Shown here: positions 38,035 to 45,517 of the stretch, in pieces
Numbering within the stretch: position 1 is the stretch's first letter
How the letters are laid out: each line of letters starts with the position of its first letter
DNA from: a virus
Direction: 5' to 3' (one strand)
Virus record (IMG/VR): IMGVR_UViG_3300017971_000402
Span: 1-45,517 of that record
Length of the DNA: 45,517 nt
Position numbers and translations under genes: made by a program
Notes under the pieces: generated by a model
What the model saw: only the letters and a program-made list of their open reading frames with translations
What the model was told of the DNA's origin: nothing
The model's database searches: none

Positions 38035-39147
38035 CTACGCTACAATTGACTGAGAAATATCAATTGCAACACCATGCTTCCTCATGTTCGATACACCAGC
38101 ATTACCCATAAATAAAATCTTCGCGGTTTTCGCCGTCTGGTTTTCCGGTTCCACAAAGGGCGTTGTAATCACATCCGTTTGTGAATCAATAAACAACTCA
38201 TAGAACTTCGTGTTAAGGAAAAACGCAGTTCCATAGGTCATTGTAGATGAACCGCTGTAAACATCGGGAACCTTTTCATCCCAAATACACGTTGCACCCC
38301 GAAGTTTAATCGTATCAAAACCCAAATCCGCCATCTTTGTGTTCATGTATCTAACAGCAGTCTGCAGGCTGTTCTCATACGTTTCAAATGTCACCTGATC
38401 GGCAACAACCAAATCAGGGGCTCCGCCCGTTCCACGCGCACAGTAATTATACATTCTGCGCATCGCTACGTTAAAATCACCATAGCTGTCACTGCTCAAC
38501 GAAAAGTCTTCATTTGAAACACTGCCAGCATTTGAACCCAAAACGCCAACCCGGTGTCTCCACCACGAATAACTTGAACCACTAATATTGCCCACGCTCG
38601 TTGTGGTCGGATCCGTCGCTTTCTCCTTACGCAAAAAATACCCCAAAGGGTTCAATCCATAACTACCATCCTCTGCGGTGTCCTGAACAAACGTGCTACT
38701 TGAAATCGTACCCAAAACAAGGTCGTTATTCAGTTTTTCGCGCATCGTCATCTCGGCCTGTTTGATTTTTGCTTCCAGAAGATTCAAAAGACGCCCCTCA
38801 CCAGAGTTTTGCCTTTCTTCTTTCCTCGAAATAGAAATCGTACCGGCCACTTCCGCCCACTCATAAAACGCAGACGTAATACCTTCTTGTGGTGTGGTAT
38901 CCAACGTGGAATACCCACCGTGGGTTTTAACCGTCGAATTGTCAGCATACATCAACGGCACCTGTATTCTCTCCCCGCCGTCCTGCTTTCTGATGGCATC
39001 GCTCATACGAAGAAACGCCAAAAACGCAGAATCCTTAAAAATATTATCATATAAGGTTTTTCTATATGCGTTCAGCGTTGTCGAAAGCAACGCATCATAA
39101 TATACAGTATTGGTTGAAGGAGAATTTGAATCACCTATTGTCGCCAT
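38035..39147 (-). CDS. major capsid protein (HK97 fold)
   Basis: 370 residues. N-terminal arm (SPSTNTVYYDALLSTTLNA), E-loop-like and spine regions (AFLRMSDAIRKQDGGERIQV, GTISISRKEERQNSGEGRLL, KIKQAEMTMREKLNNDLVLG) and A-domain beta segments (GTAFFLNTKFYELFIDSQTD, FMGNAGVSNMRKHGVAI). It follows the scaffold by 9 bases. AAAGGAG precedes the next gene. Length and order fit the major capsid proteins of short-tailed phages, and no other gene in the block does. Confidence 0.87.
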   Translation of the reverse strand: MATIGDSNSPSTNTVYYDALLSTTLNAYRKTLYDNIFKDSAFLAFLRMSDAIRKQDGGERIQVPLMYADNSTVKTHGGYSTLDTTPQEGITSAFYEWAEVAGTISISRKEERQNSGEGRLLNLLEAKIKQAEMTMREKLNNDLVLGTISSSTFVQDTAEDGSYGLNPLGYFLRKEKATDPTTTSVGNISGSSYSWWRHRVGVLGSNAGSVSNEDFSLSSDSYGDFNVAMRRMYNYCARGTGGAPDLVVADQVTFETYENSLQTAVRYMNTKMADLGFDTIKLRGATCIWDEKVPDVYSGSSTMTYGTAFFLNTKFYELFIDSQTDVITTPFVEPENQTAKTAKILFMGNAGVSNMRKHGVAIDISQSIVA

Positions 39148-39156
39148 GTTTTACTC

Positions 39157-39978
39157 CTAGCCACCCAGTGGGGCAATCCCGTCCTCCGCCAACTTCTTTT
39201 TTGCGGCCTTAACCGCATCATCAAAAGAAACCGGCTTGTCAGGCAGTCCCCCCTTGGGCTGTTTCGTTGTTGTAGATCCACCCGAAACTTGTGCCGATTT
39301 TCCCTTCGCGTCCAACTTTGCAAGAGCCGCCTGGGTTGCCCGAGACTCCAAAACCCCCTCGGGAACCGCCATTTTGTAAAGCAACGCCGCATCGTTAGCC
39401 AGCGTGGGATGCATCTCCATTAACCGCCTCATATCACCCTCATACTGCTGCCATGTCGGGTCAATTTCGCTCAACTCCCTTTCAATGCTCGTTTTTTTGA
39501 TTGCCTGGACCTCCTGTAAAACCGGACCAAACTTTTGCATTAAATTTTGCTCGGCCACTTGCGTGGCCCTCGACATAACATCGTCCCAGCTTTGCGGTTG
39601 CCAATCCTCGCCTTGTTGCTGAATCTGTTGCTCCGCTTCTGCCCGGGTGAGGTTGTAACCGTATTGCTTGGCATAACGCTGGAGACTTGTTACTGGATCC
39701 GCGTTAAACGCATCGTATGCCTCGATTTTCTGCTTATCCGCAGTTAATGATTCCATTTTCTTGGAAAATGCCCGCTGCATGTTCTTGTAGGCCGGCAGCA
39801 AATCGTCTGGCACCTGTTTCGGATCGAAGAAAGTCTGTTCCTGAGTTCCTTGCATGGTTGTCTCAGCAGCAGGTTGTCCTTCACTCCCTCCGGGTGCCCC
39901 TTCGGTTGTCTCAGCGCCCTGAGTTCCTTCGGCGGCTTGTCCTTCAGTTGTTTCAGTTCCTTCTGTGACCTCTTCCAT
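39157..39978 (-). CDS. scaffolding protein
   Basis: 273 residues. N-terminus rich in Glu/Thr/Gly/Gln (TEGTETTEGQAAEGTQGAE), middle with FDPKQVPDDLLPAYKNMQRAF and coiled-coil segments (KKMESLTADKQKIEAY, LTRAEAEQQIQQQGEDW), a C-terminal Ala/Lys-rich helix (FDDAVKAAKKKLAEDG). This is the typical scaffold layout just upstream of the coat gene. Translation starts after a hairpin that overlaps the ribosome site (39979-40021). Confidence 0.8.
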   Translation of the reverse strand: MEEVTEGTETTEGQAAEGTQGAETTEGAPGGSEGQPAAETTMQGTQEQTFFDPKQVPDDLLPAYKNMQRAFSKKMESLTADKQKIEAYDAFNADPVTSLQRYAKQYGYNLTRAEAEQQIQQQGEDWQPQSWDDVMSRATQVAEQNLMQKFGPVLQEVQAIKKTSIERELSEIDPTWQQYEGDMRRLMEMHPTLANDAALLYKMAVPEGVLESRATQAALAKLDAKGKSAQVSGGSTTTKQPKGGLPDKPVSFDDAVKAAKKKLAEDGIAPLGG

Positions 39979-40021
39979 AAAAAATACCTCCCTGTTTCCA
40001 GAGAGGCATTCTGCGTGTCTG
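39979..40021 (-). promoter_or_regulatory. hairpin with overlapping ribosome site, copy 1 (scaffold)
   Basis: On the minus strand CAGACACGC (40021-40013), six bases, CCTCTCTG-GAAA-CAGGGAGG (stem 40006-39987, one G-U pair), then TATTTTTT and ATG. The GGGAGG arm is the Shine-Dalgarno. TTGACA occurs upstream (40044-40039) but no good -10 follows. The same element is at 26224-26266. As an RNA, folding would close the ribosome site or end transcription before the start codon. Confidence 0.6.
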
Positions 40022-40048
40022 TAAAATTTAATCTAAATTGTCAAAGAA

Positions 40049-40168
40049 CTATAACTTTTGCGCTATTACCAGCGCAGCCTTAATCATCCCTATCAGGTGT
40101 CTATACATTTCCGGGGCTTTGTTTTTTAGCCTCGAAAGCAATCTCGCAAGCTCATCTGGTTCAAGCAT
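40049..40168 (-). CDS. 39-residue helical peptide
   Basis: MLEPDELARLLSRLKNKAP and then EMYRHLIGMIKAALVIAQKL form an amphipathic helix pair. It starts 10 bases after the glycosyltransferase-like gene stop and is followed by the hairpin/ribosome site before the scaffold gene. No family recognised. The even hydrophobic spacing supports coding. Confidence 0.5.
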   Translation of the reverse strand: MLEPDELARLLSRLKNKAPEMYRHLIGMIKAALVIAQKL

Positions 40169-40178
40169 ACCCTACCCC

Positions 40179-40757
40179 TCATATAAACCTTAACTCTACT
40201 TTATTTTTTGTTGCAAATTCGGTTGTTATCTTGTGTTCCGCTTGATAATCGTGTGAACTGTCTTTAAATTGCCGATTTTCCCAAATGGCCGAACCGACAT
40301 AATATTTTGTTTCCTTTAAAGAATCGCGTATCGAATCACACCCAAACGCCGTAACCGGAAGATTAAAAAACGAAATCGCCGCAATAATCGCAACCCCACC
40401 ATGGCTAAAATAAGGATGTGCGGCATCTTTTAAATAGCGCCCCTGCCAAAACTTAACCTGTTCCGTAATTTCCTGGCCGCCAAACTTACTTATTAAAAAC
40501 TTATACTCATCACCGATCGGGTTGCCATTTTTCGCCCAAAGATAATAACCCTCTTCGGGCAATTCCCGCCTAATTCTTTTGTTTAATCGGTTTATATTGG
40601 AAAACCAATAAGTTGTCCTTTTCCCATAGTCTATCGGTATCTGCCAATCTTTAAGATATGGAAATCTGATGACTATTCGATAGTCATCTATGTACTTCCC
40701 ATACCCCGCGCCCCTCATTGAGGGCCCGTGACCGATTATGGCAACACCGCCCTTCAA
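40179..40757 (-). CDS. glycosyltransferase family 29-like protein
   Basis: 192 residues. VAIIGHGPSMRGAGYG is the N-terminal 'nucleotide-sugar' G-loop of GT29 sialyltransferase-like proteins; RIVIRFPYLKDW and TTYWFSNINRLNK follow, and the core ends with YFSHGGVAIIAAISFFNLPVTAFGCDS, shown here as YFSHGGVAIIAAIS and FFNLPVTAFGCDS, with its conserved His and Gly-Cys-Asp. Possible target: phage virion or host glycan. It is the second glycan-type gene in the morphogenesis block. Confidence 0.6.
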   Translation of the reverse strand: MKGGVAIIGHGPSMRGAGYGKYIDDYRIVIRFPYLKDWQIPIDYGKRTTYWFSNINRLNKRIRRELPEEGYYLWAKNGNPIGDEYKFLISKFGGQEITEQVKFWQGRYLKDAAHPYFSHGGVAIIAAISFFNLPVTAFGCDSIRDSLKETKYYVGSAIWENRQFKDSSHDYQAEHKITTEFATKNKVELRFI

Positions 40758-41032
40758 ACCCAGGCATCTCCGTCCGGTTTTGGGGTCGCTCCCTTCGGCG
40801 TAACCCCCTTCTGTCTCATAACTTCTCGTTTTTGCCTGTTTGTAGATATACCCATTTCCAACTGATCATCATAATAACCATAAGCCCCAACACCCATATT
40901 TATGTTAAAACCGTTTGGTATTCGTCTAGACTCCTGATGGCATAACGGACACGCTGGTTTTTCACCATCCCGAACGATACGTTCAAATTTGTAATTACAA
41001 TTCGTGCATTGAAAATCGTATAGCCGCCACAT
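40754..41032 (-). CDS. FmdB-type zinc-ribbon protein
   Basis: 92 residues. MWRLYDFQCTNCNYKFERIV and CPLCHQESRRIPNGF make the two CxxC pairs of the FmdB/CxxC_CxxC_SSSS family. The C-terminus is Lys/Pro-rich. Similar genes occur between portal and scaffold in many phages. Role unknown. ATGA overlap with the next gene. Confidence 0.7.
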   Translation of the reverse strand: MWRLYDFQCTNCNYKFERIVRDGEKPACPLCHQESRRIPNGFNINMGVGAYGYYDDQLEMGISTNRQKREVMRQKGVTPKGATPKPDGDAWV

Positions 41033-41307
41033 TATGCTGATATCGGTGCGCCACCACTCATCGGTGTCACCCTTGTTTTGTCATCCCCAAGTTCTAACTG
41101 AATAACCGGCTGCCCATCGTCAAACCTGTGAATAACCCTTGTTATTTTTTTGGTTCTCCCCGCACTCGATTCAACAAAATCCCCCTCGCGTGGCACAACC
41201 CTAAATTCACTCGGCCACTGATCATCTGTAACCGAAAATAAATCGGGAATTACACATTGCGCCCTAACCCATTTATTTTCTGGGGGTTTTGCGAATGGAA
41301 GAATCAT
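41032..41307 (-). CDS. 91-residue small virion-region protein
   Basis: Beta-rich (FRVVPREGDFVESSAGRTKK, VIQLELGDDKTRVTPMSG) with no cysteines beyond one. VVPREGDFV-type patterns occur in small phage proteins beside the portal. Its start overlaps a possible 33-residue frame. No family recognised. Stop abuts the FmdB-like start by one base. Confidence 0.6.
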   Translation of the reverse strand: MILPFAKPPENKWVRAQCVIPDLFSVTDDQWPSEFRVVPREGDFVESSAGRTKKITRVIHRFDDGQPVIQLELGDDKTRVTPMSGGAPISA

Positions 41308-41374
41308 CTTTTTTCCCTGTCTTTCGGCCCATGCCCTTTGCGCACGACCTTATTACCCCATTTTTAATTATCAT
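41273..41374 (-). CDS. possible 33-residue basic peptide
   Basis: ATG at 41374 overlaps the previous stop (ATGATAATTAA). The product is MIIKNGVIRSCAKGMGRKTG, then KKDDSSIRKTPRK, strongly basic. It overlaps the 91-residue gene by 35 bases. Coupled start supports it; no further evidence. Confidence 0.28.
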   Translation of the reverse strand: MIIKNGVIRSCAKGMGRKTGKKDDSSIRKTPRK

Positions 41375-41561
41375 CTATTTTTCTTGCTATAATCAGCTTG
41401 CAATAAACACCCGCCAAGGCAAGCCAATATTCGTATTCGTCCTTTTTGCCCGATTCAAACGCCTCTTTTGCAAAATCAATACATTTTTCAGCGGTGGACA
41501 AATTCGTATTGTTCGCAATACCCCTTATCTCTTCTCTTATTGACGCATTTAACCATTTCAT
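41364..41561 (-). CDS. 65-residue helical protein after the portal
   Basis: MKWLNASIREEIRGIANNT, then KCIDFAKEAFESGKKDEYEYW and ALAGVYCKLIIARKIDDN. Looks like a TPR-like helix set. The ATG overlaps the portal stop by 4 bases. Possible head assembly factor. No family recognised. Confidence 0.6.
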   Translation of the reverse strand: MKWLNASIREEIRGIANNTNLSTAEKCIDFAKEAFESGKKDEYEYWLALAGVYCKLIIARKIDDN

Positions 41562-43390
41562 GGTGTCATTCCGCCAGCCTGACCACCAATCGCGGATACA
41601 GGTCTGTTTTCCCCAACCCCCGGCTGGCTGCCAACATTGCCCGGTGCAGGAATTGCCCCACTCATCATTTGTTTCGCTATTTTTAACAACTCCTCCAACA
41701 TGGCCTCATCCTCAATATGGTGTTGCTCCGCCATGTTTTTCATCAACCGCTTACTAAGCATCAATTGTGGAAAATTCGCTAAAAGATTCAAAAATGCTTG
41801 CCAGCTAGCCCGTTCCATCTGCGGCATTCTCGGTATGGTCGCGCCGACATTTACACCATACTCAAACTCACCGGCAATTTCCTCATAATCAGACGCCCTC
41901 ACAAGTTCCCAAAATTCCCCCTGTGGGCCTACTACCCTTACCGCTTCGTCCCTTTCAATGTTCGCCTGAACAAGCATGTCTAATTTTCGCGCAATGTCTT
42001 TGGCAAAATCGATAACCATGCTCATCGCATCGCCCTCTTTCATCTCGAGACGCTTGTCAAGTATCCCTGCCTGGGTCGCGGTTTCAGATTTCGCCAGACC
42101 TAAATTTTCGGGTGTGTTCTGACCATACAATTCGTTCATTTCCATCTTGAGATATCCCAACTCCTGATATCTCATCTGGTCAAGCGGCGCATCTTTTACC
42201 GGATGAATACCTATGGTCTGACCACGATTTTTAATAATCGCACCGTCATCGCCATTTTCCAAATCACCCAAGGCGTCTTCATCAATTAATTGCTCAAAAA
42301 CCTCATATTTACGGTTAAATCTTTTACGGTGCCTCATTATATCCGACCGGGCCATATTATATTCACGACTGGGGTCAAGCCCTTGAGACATCGGCGGTAT
42401 CGGATAGGGAGAATCGTCTCTCAATGTAAATCTTAAAATTGAAAACGGGTGTTTTTCTATACCCGCAGGAATCGGGCCCTCATCCAAAAGCGGAATTTCG
42501 CCATTTTCAGCAATTACCAACCACGTCCCCTTGCGAATGTTGTAAATTTCCCACCTAACGACAATTTCCGGTTCTATTTTTCTCGCAGGCCGCTTTTTCC
42601 CGTCACCGCCCCGGCCCTTAACGTCCGAACCCTTTTTCCTTTCCTCCCTATCTTTGCGCTCATCGTCTTTTTCCTCACCCTTGCCTTCAAGTTTTTTAAT
42701 CGCAGCCCTGCTAAACAAACGATTTTTCTTTACATCTGCATAGGGTTCTCTTATGCACTGCGCAACCCAATCCCAATCATCTTCCAGGGGCCCCGCATCC
42801 TCTCCCCAAACAAAATCGTCTGGATGAATGCGTGTTATTTTATATCTAGAATTAATCGGGATGGTTTCTGGTTCCAAAAGCGGGTCGCCGGCATCGTTAA
42901 CAAGCGGCGTTTCATTGTCATCTGCATATATTGGTTGGCCGGCATCAGGATTTTCCACAATATCCGAAGTATGGTGAACTTTAATTACACCATACGAAAA
43001 ATGCGCATCCTGAATCGACAATCTTGCCTTTTTCTTTAGGCTTAACTCCTCTTTAAGATAATTAAGCATCGATTGCCGTATTTTTGCCTTCTGCTCATAT
43101 AAACCTATTGCCATCGGATGGGGATTATAAGACCGCCTTAATTTTACATAAAAATATGGATCCGCACTGTAAAGACTCGGCAATTGACTTTTTAAGTTTG
43201 AATAAACTGAATTAATAGTTATCCAATCCCCCTCAGTATACCCCGGGGGACGTTGTTTACCGTCCAAATAATTTAAAGCAAGCTGCACGCGGAAAAGATC
43301 CTTCCAGTTCCCCCGAACCTTTTTTGCACGCAAGATTTTTTCTTCCCAAACCCTTTGGTTTTCAACAGATGATTGTGAAATTCTCGGCAT
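41558..43390 (-). CDS. portal protein
   Basis: 610 residues. Basic N-terminus, LALNYLDGKQRPPGYTEGDW and SVYSNLKSQLPSLYSADPY, then a Lys/Glu-rich clip insertion (ERKKGSDVKGRGGDGKKR), IYNIRKGTWLVIAEN, and GLDPSREYNMARSDIMRHRK, GLAKSETATQAGILDKRLEM with its stem helices. These are hallmarks of portals of P22/N4-like short-tailed phages. It starts at the last base of the terminase gene, and its end overlaps a small gene. It forms the 12-fold ring for DNA entry. Confidence 0.9.
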   Translation of the reverse strand: MPRISQSSVENQRVWEEKILRAKKVRGNWKDLFRVQLALNYLDGKQRPPGYTEGDWITINSVYSNLKSQLPSLYSADPYFYVKLRRSYNPHPMAIGLYEQKAKIRQSMLNYLKEELSLKKKARLSIQDAHFSYGVIKVHHTSDIVENPDAGQPIYADDNETPLVNDAGDPLLEPETIPINSRYKITRIHPDDFVWGEDAGPLEDDWDWVAQCIREPYADVKKNRLFSRAAIKKLEGKGEEKDDERKDREERKKGSDVKGRGGDGKKRPARKIEPEIVVRWEIYNIRKGTWLVIAENGEIPLLDEGPIPAGIEKHPFSILRFTLRDDSPYPIPPMSQGLDPSREYNMARSDIMRHRKRFNRKYEVFEQLIDEDALGDLENGDDGAIIKNRGQTIGIHPVKDAPLDQMRYQELGYLKMEMNELYGQNTPENLGLAKSETATQAGILDKRLEMKEGDAMSMVIDFAKDIARKLDMLVQANIERDEAVRVVGPQGEFWELVRASDYEEIAGEFEYGVNVGATIPRMPQMERASWQAFLNLLANFPQLMLSKRLMKNMAEQHHIEDEAMLEELLKIAKQMMSGAIPAPGNVGSQPGVGENRPVSAIGGQAGGMTP

Positions 43391-44832
43391 TATCTAACCC
43401 TATTGTAAGCAGCTTCCAGGCTAACCCCGTAACGCTGTGAATATTTCTTAGCCCGTATATACCGCCGGCGCTCCGCCTGAAACGTCCCTTGTGGAATAGG
43501 ATCGTGTTTCTTCGGAATAATCGGACGGCTCATAAACGCATACCTTGTAGTGTCATACATATGATCCTCTTGATCCGTATCAACATCTTCGGGCCGCTTT
43601 GGACTTTCCCGCAAGTTGACCATTGTGCGCCACCAATTTTTGCAATTATTAAAAGCGACAAAGCGGGGATACTCTGCCTCGACTTCTCCTGTCTGGGAAT
43701 TCGTTTCTTCCACTATCTGAAAACGCTGATGGCATTGTTGCTTTCCCCGCAACCTGTCGTTGTCTGCCTGCATAAAAAACAAACCCTCCCGAGAAGCGTC
43801 TTCAGTAAAAGACGGCCCGAAATGCTTGTTTGAACCCTTTAGCTTTGTTGGTGCCCAACAAGCTGGATCCGCAACGCGATAATCAATTTTTACCCTGAGT
43901 TCGTCCTCCGCCTTCATAATCTCCCGGCAAATTTCGGTGTTTGTCTGCCGCAAGCCAACATCAGACTCACCCTCTTTGTGACCGTAAACCTCTTTGACAA
44001 GATAAATAACCTCGTCAAAATCTACTGCAAACACCAAATAACACCAAGGCTTCGCATAACCCCAATCAAACGCACCGAAATATTTCCATTCAAGAGGAAG
44101 ATCAAACGGCTCAACCCCATGAACCTTCGGACTCAAATTGCCAAAGACCTGACCGGCGAATGTCTCCCAATCACCATATAAAAGTCTTTTTTTCTCTATT
44201 TCCGGCAACGCTTCTAATCGTTTCACATAATGGGGGTCGGTCTCCATTAATGCAGGATTATCGGTCACCTTTGCCGGAATAAACACCCGGGATTGACCCG
44301 TATCGGGATCAATATACGCCCTTCCGGGTTTGGCCACATCAACAAATCTTTCCTTGCACCATACATGCCCAATTCCACCCGGGTTGGTTGTTGCCCTTAT
44401 CTCTACCGGGATGTCCGGGTTAACACTTCTAACCCGCGACAAAATATATGTATACTGCGTCTGCGTAAACTGTGTTAGTTCATCGAAACCGGCAAAATGA
44501 TACTCACGACCTTGGTGGTTGTACTTGTCATCTTCGTGCTGTAAGTGAGACAAGCCAATTTTAGCCCCGGAAGGAAACCACCAACGATGCTCAGTCGCAC
44601 GGTATTCTCCTCCAAGCTTAGGATACCATTTCCAGCAACGATCGATAATCTCCTGCAGCTGTGGAAAGGTGCGCCGGAATATGACCGCCCTGTAATCCCC
44701 GTGGTCGATCCCGCCCAGCGCAACCATTATCAAACAATCTGTCTTCCCAGGACCAGCCGCCCCGCCAAACAACACCTCGTATTCCCCGCGGGAACAAAAA
44801 TTCTCCTGTGGGCCTGGAAACGGTTTCCACAT
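43390..44832 (-). CDS. terL: terminase large subunit
   Basis: 480 residues. Walker A GGAAGPGKTD (about 23-32), Walker B with FAGFDELTQF (about 115), the coupling motif TTNPGGIGH (about 150), and the RNase H-like nuclease with FDWGYAKPWCYLV (about 252), KIDYRVADPACW and EDHMYDTTRYAFM at the end with its acidic residues. This is the motor that packages DNA through the portal. The MWKPFPGPQENF start is typical. ATG follows the stop of the small gene by one base. Confidence 0.95.
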   Translation of the reverse strand: MWKPFPGPQENFCSRGEYEVLFGGAAGPGKTDCLIMVALGGIDHGDYRAVIFRRTFPQLQEIIDRCWKWYPKLGGEYRATEHRWWFPSGAKIGLSHLQHEDDKYNHQGREYHFAGFDELTQFTQTQYTYILSRVRSVNPDIPVEIRATTNPGGIGHVWCKERFVDVAKPGRAYIDPDTGQSRVFIPAKVTDNPALMETDPHYVKRLEALPEIEKKRLLYGDWETFAGQVFGNLSPKVHGVEPFDLPLEWKYFGAFDWGYAKPWCYLVFAVDFDEVIYLVKEVYGHKEGESDVGLRQTNTEICREIMKAEDELRVKIDYRVADPACWAPTKLKGSNKHFGPSFTEDASREGLFFMQADNDRLRGKQQCHQRFQIVEETNSQTGEVEAEYPRFVAFNNCKNWWRTMVNLRESPKRPEDVDTDQEDHMYDTTRYAFMSRPIIPKKHDPIPQGTFQAERRRYIRAKKYSQRYGVSLEAAYNRVR

Positions 44833-45110
44833 TAGGCCTCGTTCGTCCCTGTCTCACGAACTGGTTTAACTTTTTTGGAACGTCCTCCACTTTTCTTCGG
44901 GGCGCTAACCTTTTCAGCCAGCTTTTCCAAAACGTCAATTAGGGGATAACACTCACCACCCCCGGGGAGATCCAGGCGCGGTTCTTTCCACGCCATGTTA
45001 AATGTCGCAACCCTATCAAGACCCAACAATTTCCCTATTTTCTCACCCTTTTCTAAAAGCTCTTGCGCTTGCCGCTTATTCAGATTCGGATGCATCCTTC
45101 TTGCCTCCAT
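44832..45110 (-). CDS. 92-residue terminase-linked protein
   Basis: Helical (LNKRQAQELLEKGEKIGKLL, LIDVLEKLAEKVSAPKK) with a Lys-rich end. It overlaps terS by 35 bases and terL by 1. Could be a second terminase component or a regulator. No family recognised. The Gly/Lys-rich C-terminus suits DNA binding. Confidence 0.6.
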   Translation of the reverse strand: MEARRMHPNLNKRQAQELLEKGEKIGKLLGLDRVATFNMAWKEPRLDLPGGGECYPLIDVLEKLAEKVSAPKKSGGRSKKVKPVRETGTNEA

Positions 45111-45456
45111 TTATTGATATTATTTTAGCAGGATCATTCTTTTTCTTGGGCAAATAAATCTCCGGCTTTCTTTCATCCTTGTGCGTCGTTGTACTCTCAC
45201 TCTCCCGTATTACCAAAACGTCAGCATACCATTTTGCTATACCCGACTTCGCAGTAGGGTGAAACTTATCATCATAAAGAAGTCGCAAAATACACTCTTC
45301 AATACCGTACCCAAACTCTTTTTCAAGTTTTTCCGCTGCGTTACGAACCCTTTCCTTTACCCCAAGCGAAAAATTACGACTCTTTTTGGGTGGCCCAGAC
45401 CCCTTACGGGCCCCACCGTGCCCCGAAGCCTCTTTTATTTTCTTTTTACCAGCCAT
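45076..45456 (-). CDS. terS: terminase small subunit
   Basis: 126 residues. Basic N-terminus (MAGKKKIKEASGHGGARKGSG, split as MAGKKKIKEASGHGG and ARKGSG), then helices (SLGVKERVRNAAEKLEKEFG, IEECILRLLYDDKFHPTAKS), then a Lys/Asp-rich tail (KPEIYLPKKKNDPAKIISI). It is the first gene of the late block, 60 bases from the contig end and just before terL, the usual terS position. The AT-rich stretch in front may include its promoter. Sequence families of TerS are weakly conserved, so confidence rests on place and layout. Confidence 0.65.
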   Translation of the reverse strand: MAGKKKIKEASGHGGARKGSGPPKKSRNFSLGVKERVRNAAEKLEKEFGYGIEECILRLLYDDKFHPTAKSGIAKWYADVLVIRESESTTTHKDERKPEIYLPKKKNDPAKIISINGGKKDASESE

Positions 45457-45506
45457 GTATATATTTTTTATACACCCCCACGGTTCAAGATGCGCGTTTC
45501 ACGGGA

Positions 45507-45517
45507 CCCACTGGGGG
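45507..45517. repeat. 11-bp terminal direct repeat, right copy
   Basis: Copy of bases 1-11. Joining the two copies gives a continuous minus-strand reading frame from the RG-rich peptide region into the region before the small terminase gene, which supports a circular or cohesive-ended molecule. The rest of 45457-45506 shows no gene of its own apart from the tail of that frame. Confidence 0.8.

Noticed and set aside
1-45517. Diversity-generating retroelement, CRISPR array, tRNA genes or transposase
   Set aside because: No reverse-transcriptase motif, no spaced repeats, no foldable tRNA and no transposase-like protein were seen in any frame.

Overview
This window looks like the complete, or nearly complete, genome of a temperate short-tailed (podovirus-like) phage of a Gram-negative host. 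The evidence is a tyrosine integrase, a lambda-like immunity region, a replication and recombination set, a terminase-portal-scaffold-capsid block, and a short-tail module (adaptors, nozzle, ejection proteins, spikes) with no tape measure or sheath. Lipoboxes (LASC, FVSC) and Sec signal peptides point to a host with an outer membrane. The exact host cannot be read from the sequence. The first and last 11 bases are identical (CCCACTGGGGG) and lie just upstream of the terminase genes. One reading frame runs open across that junction, so the contig ends are probably the physical or permuted ends of a closed genome.

Layout. 1-3726 (minus): left early operon with a replication initiator carrying an inserted HNH domain, a zinc-finger replication partner, many short overlapping genes, a lipoprotein with a ClpP-like protease domain and a second exported protein. 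3726-4382: immunity region with a Cro-like gene, a divergent CI-like gene, two TTGACA promoters sharing an 18-base operator, and a strong antisense promoter placed like lambda PRE. 4395-12805 (plus): right early/accessory operon with a RecB-type nuclease, SSB, HNH nuclease, trypsin-like protease plus lipoprotein, a Lar-like protein, a run of small Cys-rich proteins, the integrase, a likely attachment region, a secreted protein, an unidentified structured RNA of about 200 nt and a two-TM protein. A bidirectional terminator at 12849-12874 separates this from the late genes.

12880-45456 (minus): one long late block. Read from 45456 downward it holds small and large terminase, portal, small genes, a glycosyltransferase-like protein, scaffold, major capsid, a decoration-like protein, a glycosyltransferase-methyltransferase fusion, two adaptors, a nozzle that appears split in two, a GNAT-fold protein, three ejection-type proteins, then five fiber/spike/lectin proteins that all start with Sec signal peptides. 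A lysis set (XhlA-like membrane protein, M15 peptidase, small membrane proteins) and a metallophosphoesterase follow. Many genes overlap by 4 bases (ATGA), so translation is probably coupled.

The observations most worth follow-up are the signal-peptide-bearing tail appendage cassette, the structured RNA at 12403-12601, a duplicated hairpin element whose 3' arm is also the ribosome binding site of the scaffold gene and of the first appendage gene, and the mirrored lambda-type immunity architecture.
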